Assembly: GCA_025354065.1 (NCBI GenBank)
Contig: JANXNM010000447.1
Location: forward strand, 1 to 5,326
Length of the DNA stretch: 5,326 nt
Direction of reading: 5' to 3'
DNA from: Synechococcales cyanobacterium 340R_concoct_173_sub
GTDB lineage: Bacteria; Cyanobacteriota; Cyanobacteriia; Leptolyngbyales; Leptolyngbyaceae
The notes beneath the pieces are model-generated. The model did not search any database and was not told the origin of the DNA. It saw only the letters and a program-made list of their open reading frames with translations. Positions 1-5,284 of this stretch are shown here, piece after piece. A program made the translations under genes and the position numbers. Each line of letters opens with the position of its first letter. Position 1 is the stretch's first letter.

Positions 1-335
1 GCTTGAGCGGTAGGAACTACATTCCAGCCTTCCTGCTCTAGTTCAATCAATGTGGTCGTAGCGATCGCTTCAACTTCGGGCACAATCAAACTCGGTTTTT
101 CCAATTCAATCAACGATCGTAATGCCTCACCATCCAGCATATTAATCACATGCGATCGATGGGCAATTTGCATAGCAGGCGCATCAGCATAGGAATCCAC
201 CGCCACCACTTCAATCCCTAACCGCATCGCCTCGATCGCCACCTCACGGCCCAACTCCCCGGAACCCAATAGTAACAACCGATGCGAATCCGGATTGCCC
301 GGTGTAGTCCATTCAGTCCAAGCAGAAAGCGACAT
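1..335 (-). CDS. purT: Formate-dependent phosphoribosylglycinamide formyltransferase (GAR transformylase 2), N-terminal part, cut by window edge
   Basis: Reading the minus strand from the ATG at 335 gives 111 complete codons that run off the left edge. The translation closely matches the start of E. coli PurT as I recall it: [17 protein letters not shown], then [20 protein letters not shown], then [15 protein letters not shown] and [12 protein letters not shown]. The GSGELG loop near residues 24-29 belongs to the first fold of the ATP-grasp superfamily; the ATP-grasp and C-terminal domains lie outside the window. In the known family (about 390 residues), PurT uses formate and ATP to formylate GAR in the third step of purine synthesis, in the cytosol, without 10-formyl-tetrahydrofolate. 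The start is supported by AAGGAA at 345-350, nine bases upstream. It is the last gene of a minus-strand run and may also have its own promoter. Identity is very secure; completeness cannot be judged. Confidence 0.97.
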   Translation of the reverse strand, partial: MSLSAWTEWTTPGNPDSHRLLLLGSGELGREVAIEAMRLGIEVVAVDSYADAPAMQIAHRSHVINMLDGEALRSLIELEKPSLIVPEVEAIATTTLIELEQEGWNVVPTAQ

Positions 336-344
336 GATACAAGA

Positions 345-350
345 TTCCTT
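345..350 (-). promoter_or_regulatory. Shine-Dalgarno sequence of purT
   Basis: AAGGAA on the minus strand lies nine bases before the purT ATG at 335. This fixes that ATG as the start. Confidence 0.6.
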
Positions 351-369
351 AACTGTAAAACTCCTACGA

Positions 370-396
370 ACTATAGCGAGTTGCAGGGCACTACAA
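370..396 (-). promoter_or_regulatory. Possible purT promoter
   Basis: On the minus strand TATAGT (370-375) is a good -10 match. TTGTAG (391-396) could be the -35, but the 15-base spacer is short. If used, purT has a leader of about 30 bases and can be transcribed separately from the broken gene upstream. This is inferred from hexamers only. Confidence 0.3.
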
Positions 397-452
397 CTGG
401 ACAAGCAAGGGATAAAATTGAACGATCGTTTCTAGAAATTCCATCCAGAAAT

Positions 453-1375
453 CTAAACATTGGAACGATCGGTAAGCCAGCGATCGAGATCTGTCGATGA
501 TCCAAAATCGAGAAGCGCCTCTGATAAATCATCAAGTTGGTTGATAGAGAGTTTTCGCACCGTTGTTTCGAGGGACTGATTCAGCAATCCAATCCGACGG
601 TTGAGTTGGCGGAGTACAATTGACAACGCCTTATCTTTGGCTCCGCGTGCTTCACCGCGTGCTTCACCGCGTGCTTCAGTAGCCGCTTCCCATTCGAGGA
701 AAACTTTTGGATAGGCCATAATTGTTGCCTCTGAAGATTCAAAAATGGATGGATTTGTTTCTATAGTAACAATTTTCCAGGCACAGAGCATTCGTAGCAA
801 TGTGGCTCGTCGTGGATCATCTAACGGTAGGGCAATGACTTCTAAAATCGCATTGGTTTGAGTATTGCCACGACCAAGGACACGTAACCAAAGAGTCTCG
901 GGAATGTTTGGCAGATCTCTGATGGAAACTATTGTGGTACGGATGATAGCGTTCGGAAAACGGTAAACACCTAAAATACGGCGGGTTTGACGAATGAGTG
1001 CGCATTCTTTTTGAGCGGTTCGGGTAACGTCGGCGTTAAAATCCACAGCCGAGGTAAATCGTTATCAGTAAGTTTACGTTTTTCGGCGTTTGCTTTTCGA
1101 GAAATTTCTTCCCGGAGCCAGAATAGTTTTAGCAGGCAAGTGGAAACGTCTTCACTGGAAGGTGCGTTGCTGTAGGCTTCTAAAACGCTAGGAGTGGCGA
1201 TGACTTGGTTGAGAAGTCCTTTTTCTTTAGAGTTGACAATTTCCGTGGGATGGAAGAGGAGGTCGATGTATTTGGATTCGCCGGGGACTTCAAACGATCG
1301 CTCGACGGTGCCAAAGGGGGCGAGAAGATCGGCCAAAAATTCTTTGGAGAATGCATCAAAAGGGGTTTGGGTCAT
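453..1375 (-). pseudogene. Rpn/PD-(D/E)XK-like DUF4351 family protein, split by a frameshift
   Basis: Two overlapping minus-strand frames together make one protein of about 305 residues. The N-terminal part starts at ATG 1375 (MTQTPFDAFSKEFL, the start I recall for this cyanobacterial family) and stops at TAG 971-973 after 134 residues. It includes ESKYIDLLF, with an Asp (residue 38) in the position expected for a PD-(D/E)XK-type core. The other part, in the -1 frame, continues with GVYRFPNAIIRTTIVSI and PETLWLRVLGRG and ends at TAG 453-455. It includes an EARG repeat and a C-terminal DUF4351-like segment (LNRRIGLLNQSLETTVRKLS and onward). Adding one T to the T4 run at 973-976 would give AVFLGVYRFP in a single frame, so a one-base loss (or a sequencing error) is the simplest explanation. 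An in-frame ATG 14 codons upstream (1417) exists but is less family-like. No clear Shine-Dalgarno precedes 1375. Members are usually described as hypothetical or transposase/nuclease-like; their true role is not known to me. Confidence 0.8.
643..678 (-). repeat. Three perfect 12-bp tandem repeats encoding EARG-EARG-EARG
   Basis: The plus-strand unit CCGCGTGCTTCA occurs three times without mismatch at 643-654, 655-666 and 667-678. The unit is a multiple of three, so copy-number change keeps the frame. It encodes a charged linker between the nuclease-like part and the DUF4351 segment of the split gene. Related proteins often carry E/R/G-rich linkers here. Confidence 0.9.
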
Positions 1376-1443
1376 GGGCCGATCGTCCAAAAGTCTAAAA
1401 CAAGTCCTAAAATCCAATAGACCTGCTACGAATTAATATCAGC

Positions 1444-1917
1444 CTAGGCATCAGCGGGATTAAGCCCCATCATTTGCCAAGTTACAAAGGTTCCGATCGG
1501 ACTCCACAATAAATAAGGCACTAATAATAATGCGGCGACTTGGGAAACCTGTGAGACTAAGATAGTGAGTCCGATCGCCACAAAAAATCCCGTTGCGCCA
1601 AAAATCACACCGACTTGGAGCTTCCGGAAAAAGCACATCACCGAGACATAAGACAGTGTAACCACCTCTAAAAGTGCATAGAGTGTCATCAGGAAAATCG
1701 ATCGAGAACTCCCTGGTTCTGCTTGCCATACAACATAGGCCGACCAACCTGCCGCCACAAAAATACTGGTCCAAATAATTGGAATCGCCCATTCAAACGT
1801 GAGCCACTGGGGACGACGCAATCTAAAAAACCAGCGTTGATCGATTTTAACCAGTAGGTTTAGGCCAACCCCAATTAAAATTGCAACAATTCCAATAACT
1901 AACCATGCGGGGATCAT
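1444..1917 (-). CDS. TspO/MBR-related five-helix membrane protein
   Basis: The 157-residue product is hydrophobic, with five likely membrane helices at about residues 3-22, 43-63, 73-95, 101-121 and 126-147, the topology and length of the TspO/MBR (tryptophan-rich sensory protein) family. Family-like stretches are RRPQWLTFEWAIPIIW (residues 34-49) and PYLLWSPIGTFVTWQMMGLN (residues 134-153), rich in Trp and Pro at the helix ends. TspO proteins are known to bind tetrapyrroles and related ligands and to act in stress responses; the ligand here is not visible. The start is well supported: GGAGG at 1925-1929 lies seven bases before the ATG. It is divergent from the HHL1-like gene and 68 bases upstream of the split DUF4351 gene on the same strand. 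This cyanobacterial subgroup is diverged from classical TspO, so the symbol is withheld. Confidence 0.88.
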   Translation of the reverse strand: MIPAWLVIGIVAILIGVGLNLLVKIDQRWFFRLRRPQWLTFEWAIPIIWTSIFVAAGWSAYVVWQAEPGSSRSIFLMTLYALLEVVTLSYVSVMCFFRKLQVGVIFGATGFFVAIGLTILVSQVSQVAALLLVPYLLWSPIGTFVTWQMMGLNPADA

Positions 1918-1924
1918 CTGAGTG

Positions 1925-1929
1925 CCTCC
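1925..1929 (-). promoter_or_regulatory. Strong Shine-Dalgarno sequence of the TspO-like gene
   Basis: GGAGG on the minus strand, seven bases before the ATG at 1917. It is the best ribosome binding site in the window. Confidence 0.75.
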
Positions 1930-1955
1930 ATAACAATATAAATGTATTTCTAACC

Positions 1956-1961
1956 AGTATA
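1956..1961 (-). promoter_or_regulatory. Possible -10 element of the TspO-like gene
   Basis: TATACT on the minus strand, about 40 bases before the start codon. No convincing -35 is seen at the right distance, so this is a weak call. Confidence 0.25.
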
Positions 1962-2020
1962 GAAGACGAATTCTATCCTCGTCCTTATTCGGGCTTTATC
2001 TGTGCTTCAGGTCACAATCC

Positions 2021-2029
2021 TGATAAAAT
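2021..2029 (+). promoter_or_regulatory. Possible extended -10 promoter of the HHL1-like gene
   Basis: TGATAAAAT fits the extended -10 pattern TGnTATAAT with one mismatch and lies about 50 bases before the ATG at 2078. There is no good -35, as is often the case for extended -10 promoters. It shares the 160-bp gap with the divergent TspO-like gene. Confidence 0.35.
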
Positions 2030-2077
2030 TCATAAGAACGTTGTTCATCTCATTTAATACTCCTTCACCAAAAACTC

Positions 2078-2512
2078 ATGACTAAGGGATTCGGGCCGCA
2101 GAAAGAAGTTAAAAAACCGCCTTCTGAAAGCAGTAGAAAGCGTGTGGAAGCCTCGAAGCAGATGGATGACATGAAGGCTGAAGGTTTGCCTGAATTTGAA
2201 ATCTATCTCCGAATCAAGGATCAAAAAACTTGGTTCCCAGTTGGCGCAATTACTGTACAACGCACCAATCAAGTAAGTGCAGCGATTTATGCGAATGAAC
2301 AGAGTCTTCGTCAGGGTGCATTCCGCATTTTCCCTGTGCTGAAAAAAGCTGCTCAGAATCTGGAATATGGCTATCGAGATAAGGAATTTAAAGAGGAACC
2401 CATTCAAGTTGCAGTCAAGCCAGCACCGGGTGTTCAGGGCGCTGTGAATGCGATCGTAAGTAATATTTCTGAAGCGGTGACGGGACTGTTCAAAAAGAAG
2501 AAGAAGAAATAG
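2078..2512 (+). CDS. HHL1-like protein (cyanobacterial homologue of plant HYPERSENSITIVE TO HIGH LIGHT 1)
   Basis: The 144-residue product has a basic, Ser/Lys-rich N-terminus (residues 1-35), then a conserved-looking core: LPEFEIYLRIKDQKTWFPVG (37-56), AITVQRTNQVSAAIYANEQSL (57-77), GAFRIFPVLKK (80-90) and NLEYGYRDKEFKEEPIQVAV (94-113). It ends in a short helix and six lysines. This pattern matches, from memory, the small HHL1-like proteins of cyanobacteria. In Arabidopsis, HHL1 is a thylakoid protein that helps protect and repair photosystem II under high light. The cyanobacterial role is inferred. No transmembrane helix or signal peptide is visible, so membrane association would have to be peripheral, perhaps through the basic tail. 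No Shine-Dalgarno is seen before the ATG. The gene is convergent with the TPR-FHA gene. Confidence 0.82.
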   Translation: MTKGFGPQKEVKKPPSESSRKRVEASKQMDDMKAEGLPEFEIYLRIKDQKTWFPVGAITVQRTNQVSAAIYANEQSLRQGAFRIFPVLKKAAQNLEYGYRDKEFKEEPIQVAVKPAPGVQGAVNAIVSNISEAVTGLFKKKKKK

Positions 2513-2520
2513 AGAATCAT

Positions 2521-2570
2521 AATTGCTGTGAATAAGCCCTCGATAAGTTATGGGTTTTTTCATAGCAATT
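2521..2570. terminator. Bidirectional hairpin terminator between convergent genes
   Basis: The arms 2521-2539 and 2552-2570 pair over 19 positions with 16 Watson-Crick pairs, two G-T pairs and one mismatch, around a 12-base loop. It lies 8 bases after the HHL1-like stop and 4 bases past the TPR-FHA stop on the other strand. On the plus strand a short T run (2570-2572) follows; A/T-rich segments in the stem also supply T runs. It fills nearly the entire 62-base gap and probably ends both transcripts. Confidence 0.75.
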
Positions 2571-2574
2571 TTAG

Positions 2575-3645
2575 TTAAAAAGCTCTAAAGACGGCCTTCA
2601 CACGGGGACCAAAAACAATTAAATCTTGATGGTTGAGAAAGGCTCGGGTTACGGGTTTTCCATTCACCAAGATGCCATTTGTACTGGCTTTTCCGTTCAC
2701 ATTACCGTCCTGGATTTCAAAAACAACTTCGCCCGTTTCGGTCACAAGACGACGGATTACTGCGTGGAAGCGGGAGGAAAACTGCGATCGTAAACAAATC
2801 TTATTGTCTAGATCTCGACCGATTGTATAAATATCCTCCACTAACTGAATACAACTAAAATTTGCCTCGTCTTCCAATAAAAGCGATGCTCCCAGGGTAG
2901 AAGTCGTGGACAAGTCGAGAGAAGTTAGATGGTAATGATCTATCGACTGAGCAGGAGCATTAGGACTCTGTACTTCAGTCCACTCTGGCACTAACCAAGC
3001 GGGTTTAGTCTCTGGAGCTTGAACAATAAGTCCGAGTTGTTGTTGGGCCTGATGTTTAGCTTGGGCTGCAATTTCGTCATTCGGGGAAATGGCAAGGGAA
3101 TGGTCATAGGAGGCAATTGCATCTGAATACCGCATCAGATCCATCAGTGCATTACCTTGATTACGCCAGGTCAATGCCAATTGAGGGTCGATGTCGAGGG
3201 CGCGGCCATAGCAGATAATGGCGGTTTCAGGTTGATTGTAGCCGTATAAGAGCGCATTACCTCGGTGGTGCCAGCCTTGGACTTGCTCGGGTTGGAGCTG
3301 AAGCACTCGATCGTAGCAAGCAAGTGATGCATCATATTCACCTAGACCATATTGATAAGCATTTCCGCGTCGCAGCCACAAATTGGCTAATGCTTCCCGG
3401 CGAGGTTCGAGCGTTAAGGCTTGGTCATAACTGGCGATCGCATCAGCAAACCGTCCTAAGTCTTCCAATACTGTGCCCCGCTCGTACCATGCTTCCCAAA
3501 AATCTCCTCGCGGTGCTAGGAGGCGATCGTAACATTCGATCGCCTCAAGCAATGATCCTGTGGCCGCCGCAGAAATTCCTTGGCGATATAGATCAAGTTC
3601 AATATTGGATAAGGGAACACGGCCCGTATCGATCATGACGACCAC
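2575..3645 (-). CDS. TPR repeat and FHA domain protein
   Basis: The first half has five TPR-like units, at about residues 17-50, 51-81, 88-119, 122-154 and 156-188, with typical A-x-x-x-Y/C-D/G-x-x-L and ending Pro signatures (for example FADAIASYDQALTLEP). After a Pro/Ser-rich linker (about 205-265) comes a C-terminal FHA domain (about 268-356) with the expected conserved residues: G276-R277, S291 and H294 in SRFHA, and N323-G324 in STNGILVNG. FHA domains bind phosphothreonine peptides and TPRs bind protein partners, so an adaptor in Ser/Thr kinase signalling is the natural inference; no kinase is in the window. No signal peptide or membrane helix is seen, suggesting a cytosolic protein. The 5' boundary given starts at GTG 3645 (356 residues). 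ATG 3636, three codons later, is an equally or more likely start; neither has a strong Shine-Dalgarno. Confidence 0.92.
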   Translation of the reverse strand: MVVMIDTGRVPLSNIELDLYRQGISAAATGSLLEAIECYDRLLAPRGDFWEAWYERGTVLEDLGRFADAIASYDQALTLEPRREALANLWLRRGNAYQYGLGEYDASLACYDRVLQLQPEQVQGWHHRGNALLYGYNQPETAIICYGRALDIDPQLALTWRNQGNALMDLMRYSDAIASYDHSLAISPNDEIAAQAKHQAQQQLGLIVQAPETKPAWLVPEWTEVQSPNAPAQSIDHYHLTSLDLSTTSTLGASLLLEDEANFSCIQLVEDIYTIGRDLDNKICLRSQFSSRFHAVIRRLVTETGEVVFEIQDGNVNGKASTNGILVNGKPVTRAFLNHQDLIVFGPRVKAVFRAF

Positions 3646-3704
3646 TTAGCAAAGTACTTTCTAGTGTGTATAGTTACTGACGATTTAGCATCTTTCTTGC
3701 GAGA

Positions 3705-3734
3705 TATACATAATTTCTACATAATCTATTTCAA
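3705..3734 (-). promoter_or_regulatory. Candidate promoter of the TPR-FHA gene
   Basis: On the minus strand TTGAAA (3729-3734) is a good -35. TGTATA (3705-3710, spacer 18) or TATGTA (3707-3712, spacer 16) could be the -10. It lies 60-90 bases before the start codon. The call rests on consensus matching only. Confidence 0.35.
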
Positions 3735-3749
3735 TACTCAAATTGAGTA
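3735..3749. promoter_or_regulatory. Perfect palindrome, possible operator
   Basis: TACTCAA-A-TTGAGTA has 7-bp perfect arms around one central base. It directly abuts the upstream edge of the candidate -35 (3729-3734) of the TPR-FHA gene and lies about 180 bases before the M23 gene. The size and symmetry suit a dimeric regulator; no regulator can be named. Confidence 0.4.
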
Positions 3750-3930
3750 GTCTATTAAGTTACAGTGAAATTACTAGATTTATGATGAAGTTTTCTTTTT
3801 TGTAACTATCTTATAGAAATATAGTGCTAATCAGCAGTCTTGGTGGGGAATCCCTGAAGAAAGTGAGCCAGTAGTGCAATCTATCCGCATAATAAATGGG
3901 CAGTTGGGACCATGAAGGATCGAAACAAGG

Positions 3931-5076
3931 ATGGTGAATTTGTTACGGTTTGGAGTCACTTGGATTATTTCAGTGCTGTGCTGCATTTTGATGAGTACTT
4001 CTGTAATTCTTGCTCAGAGCGAAGTAGACATTCTGCAACAGCAGCGTCAACAGGTTCAGCAACAACGCCATCAAGTTGAGCAACAACGCGATCAACTTAA
4101 AAAATTAGAGACCACCGCCGAAAAAGAACGATTGGGCCTACAAAAACGGCTGAAATCCACAGAAACAACCCTTCAATTGCAAGAAGTGGAACTGGATAAA
4201 TCTACCAAGGCACTGAAATCTCTTGAACAATCTCTGACGCAAACCGAAGCGAGTTACCGTCAACAGCAATTATTCATGTTGGCTCGATTACAATTTTTAC
4301 AACGACAACGCGATCGGCAAGGGCTTTCACTCTTACTCAAAAGCAGTGACTTAAATGACCTGCTTGATAAACGCTATCGCCTAAAAAAATTGTTTGATTC
4401 CGATCGGAAATCCCTCGCTACACTTCAAGATCAGACGACAAAGCTGAGTTCCCAGCGATCGCAAGTGGAAATGAAAAAAAATGAAATCTCGTTAATCATG
4501 CAGCAGCTTTTGGCACAGAAAAATGAACTCAATGCTCAATCATCCTATCAAAAAGAATTCATTCAACATCTTAAAACCAACCGCGAAGCCTTAGAGTCTG
4601 CCATTGTTCAGCTAGAACGTGATTCCACCAACATCGGCCAAATCATCCGGCAGCGCAGCATCGGCGACAGTCGCGGCATCATTATTACGGGACGCGGGGT
4701 CATGACGGTTCCGGTGGATGCGGAAATTACCAGCGGATTTGGCTACCGAATGCACCCGATTTTGGGCTATCAAAAATTCCATTCTGGTCTCGACTTTGGT
4801 TCAGACTCGGGCAGCACCATCCGATCGGCAGCGGCGGGAGTGGTTATTTATGCCCAGTGGTATGGCGGCTATGGCAACACAGTGATTGTGGACCATGGCA
4901 GTGGCTTTACTACCTTGTACGGCCATACGGAGGGCTTCTATGTAGCAGAAGGTGCCACAGTGCAAAAGGGACAACCGATCGCGGCTGTGGGTTCCACCGG
5001 ACTCTCTACCGGACCTCATTTACACTTTGAAGTCCGGCAAAATGGGGAACCGATCGACCCAGTTCCATACCTATAA
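3931..5076 (+). CDS. Exported M23 (LytM-type) peptidoglycan endopeptidase with EnvC-like coiled coil
   Basis: The 381-residue product begins with a signal peptide: a basic start, hydrophobic stretch at about residues 8-27 and likely cleavage after A28 (VILA-QS). No proper lipobox is seen although C17-C18 are present. Residues 31-235 are a Gln/Lys/Leu-rich coiled coil with a break near 120-150. The C-terminal LytM domain (about 259-381) keeps every M23 active-site residue: zinc ligands H284 and D288 (HSGLDFG) and H365, with H332 (LYGH) and H363 (HLH). The family cleaves peptide crosslinks of peptidoglycan in the periplasm. The layout resembles EnvC, which activates amidases during septum splitting, but E. 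coli EnvC has lost its catalytic residues; this protein should be an enzyme in its own right. ATG 3931 is preferred because it precedes the full signal peptide; GTG 3934 is possible. Confidence 0.94.
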   Translation: MVNLLRFGVTWIISVLCCILMSTSVILAQSEVDILQQQRQQVQQQRHQVEQQRDQLKKLETTAEKERLGLQKRLKSTETTLQLQEVELDKSTKALKSLEQSLTQTEASYRQQQLFMLARLQFLQRQRDRQGLSLLLKSSDLNDLLDKRYRLKKLFDSDRKSLATLQDQTTKLSSQRSQVEMKKNEISLIMQQLLAQKNELNAQSSYQKEFIQHLKTNREALESAIVQLERDSTNIGQIIRQRSIGDSRGIIITGRGVMTVPVDAEITSGFGYRMHPILGYQKFHSGLDFGSDSGSTIRSAAAGVVIYAQWYGGYGNTVIVDHGSGFTTLYGHTEGFYVAEGATVQKGQPIAAVGSTGLSTGPHLHFEVRQNGEPIDPVPYL

Positions 5077-5089
5077 ATGCCTATAAATG
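5070..5089. repeat. 10-bp tandem duplication across the M23 stop codon
   Basis: CCTATAAATG is repeated perfectly and without spacer (5070-5079, 5080-5089). The first copy contains the M23 TAA stop (5074-5076). The second contains, on the opposite strand, the TAG stop (5081-5083) of the short minus-strand frame. Confidence 0.85.
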
Positions 5090-5224
5090 GCGATCAGCGG
5101 TTTCTAATGCAGAACGAGTTTGCACCGTTTCAACGATCGATTTATTAAAAAAGATCAGATCCTTATTGCAATAGATCTCAAGATGATTCTCAATTCCACC
5201 AAATTTCTGAAGACAAAACAATTT
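5081..5224 (-). pseudogene. Short coding-like frame, possible gene remnant (47 codons, no ATG)
   Basis: The minus strand is open from just after a TAA (upstream of 5224) to TAG 5081-5083. The translation looks protein-like: QKFGGIENHLEIYCNKD followed by KSIVETVQTRSALETADRHL, a likely amphipathic helix at the C-terminus. There is no ATG; TTG at 5219-5221 is the only near-start codon, with no Shine-Dalgarno. I do not recognise a family. It could be the tail of a gene whose front was lost, a very small TTG-started gene, or chance: roughly one in twenty frames of this length would be open by chance at this base composition. It is tail-to-tail with the M23 gene, four bases apart. Confidence 0.3.
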
Positions 5225-5246
5225 TTATTATTCTTTTTGTCTTTAG
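5207..5246. terminator. Weak A/T-rich hairpin, possible terminator
   Basis: Arms 5207-5218 and 5235-5246 pair over 12 positions (CTGAAGACAAAA with TTTTGTCTTTAG, one G-T pair) around a 16-base loop. It is low in G+C and not followed by a clean T run on either strand. It lies 130 bases past the M23 stop, and overlaps the upstream end of the short minus-strand frame. It may be the M23 terminator, but this is uncertain. Confidence 0.3.
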
Positions 5247-5259
5247 TCTAACCAGGTTA

Positions 5260-5284
5260 TAAGCTAGAAGAATCTAAGCTAGAA
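5260..5284. repeat. Direct repeat TAAGCTAGAA, 15-bp period
   Basis: TAAGCTAGAA occurs at 5260-5269 and again at 5275-5284, with a 5-base spacer. It lies in the gene-free right end of the window, where 5225-5326 shows nothing else supportable. The role is unknown. Confidence 0.5.

Larger units (their letters stand above)
3646..3930. other. Divergent AT-rich intergenic region
   Basis: A 285-bp gap between the TPR-FHA gene (minus) and the M23 gene (plus), containing no plausible gene. It holds the candidate TPR-FHA promoter and palindrome described separately. On the M23 side, TATAGT at 3820-3825 is the best -10-like hexamer, but no matching -35 was found; it would give a leader of about 100 bases. 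AAGGA at 3915-3919 is a possible Shine-Dalgarno for the M23 gene, at a long 11-base spacing. Confidence 0.5.

Noticed and set aside
421..438. Two overlapping 10-bp palindromes (AACGATCGTT and TTTCTAGAAA)
   Set aside because: The first contains the very common cyanobacterial CGATCG core, and together they form no convincing terminator or operator.
282..500. Plus-strand open frame of 72 codons
   Set aside because: It runs antisense across the purT start and the end of the split gene, and its product has no protein-like pattern.
817..1005. Minus-strand frame of 62 codons
   Set aside because: It lies wholly inside the split DUF4351 gene in a third frame; the translation is compositionally odd.
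987..1436. Three plus-strand frames (987-1175, 1194-1436, 1205-1420)
   Set aside because: They are antisense shadows of the N-terminal half of the split gene, without ribosome sites or recognisable sequence.
1460..1792. Minus-strand frame of 110 codons inside the TspO-like gene
   Set aside because: Alternate-frame shadow; the overlapping frame has the TspO-like helices and the strong ribosome site.
2054..2563. Minus-strand frame of 169 codons opposite the HHL1-like gene
   Set aside because: Antisense to a recognised gene and runs through the terminator hairpin; the product is not family-like.
2633..3638. Plus-strand frames at 2633-2830 and 3324-3638
   Set aside because: Antisense to well-supported FHA and TPR coding sequence.
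3846..3855. Small inverted repeat GGGA-A-TCCC in the M23 leader
   Set aside because: Arms of only four bases; expected by chance.
4801..5019. Minus-strand frame opposite the LytM domain
   Set aside because: Antisense shadow of a strongly conserved catalytic domain.
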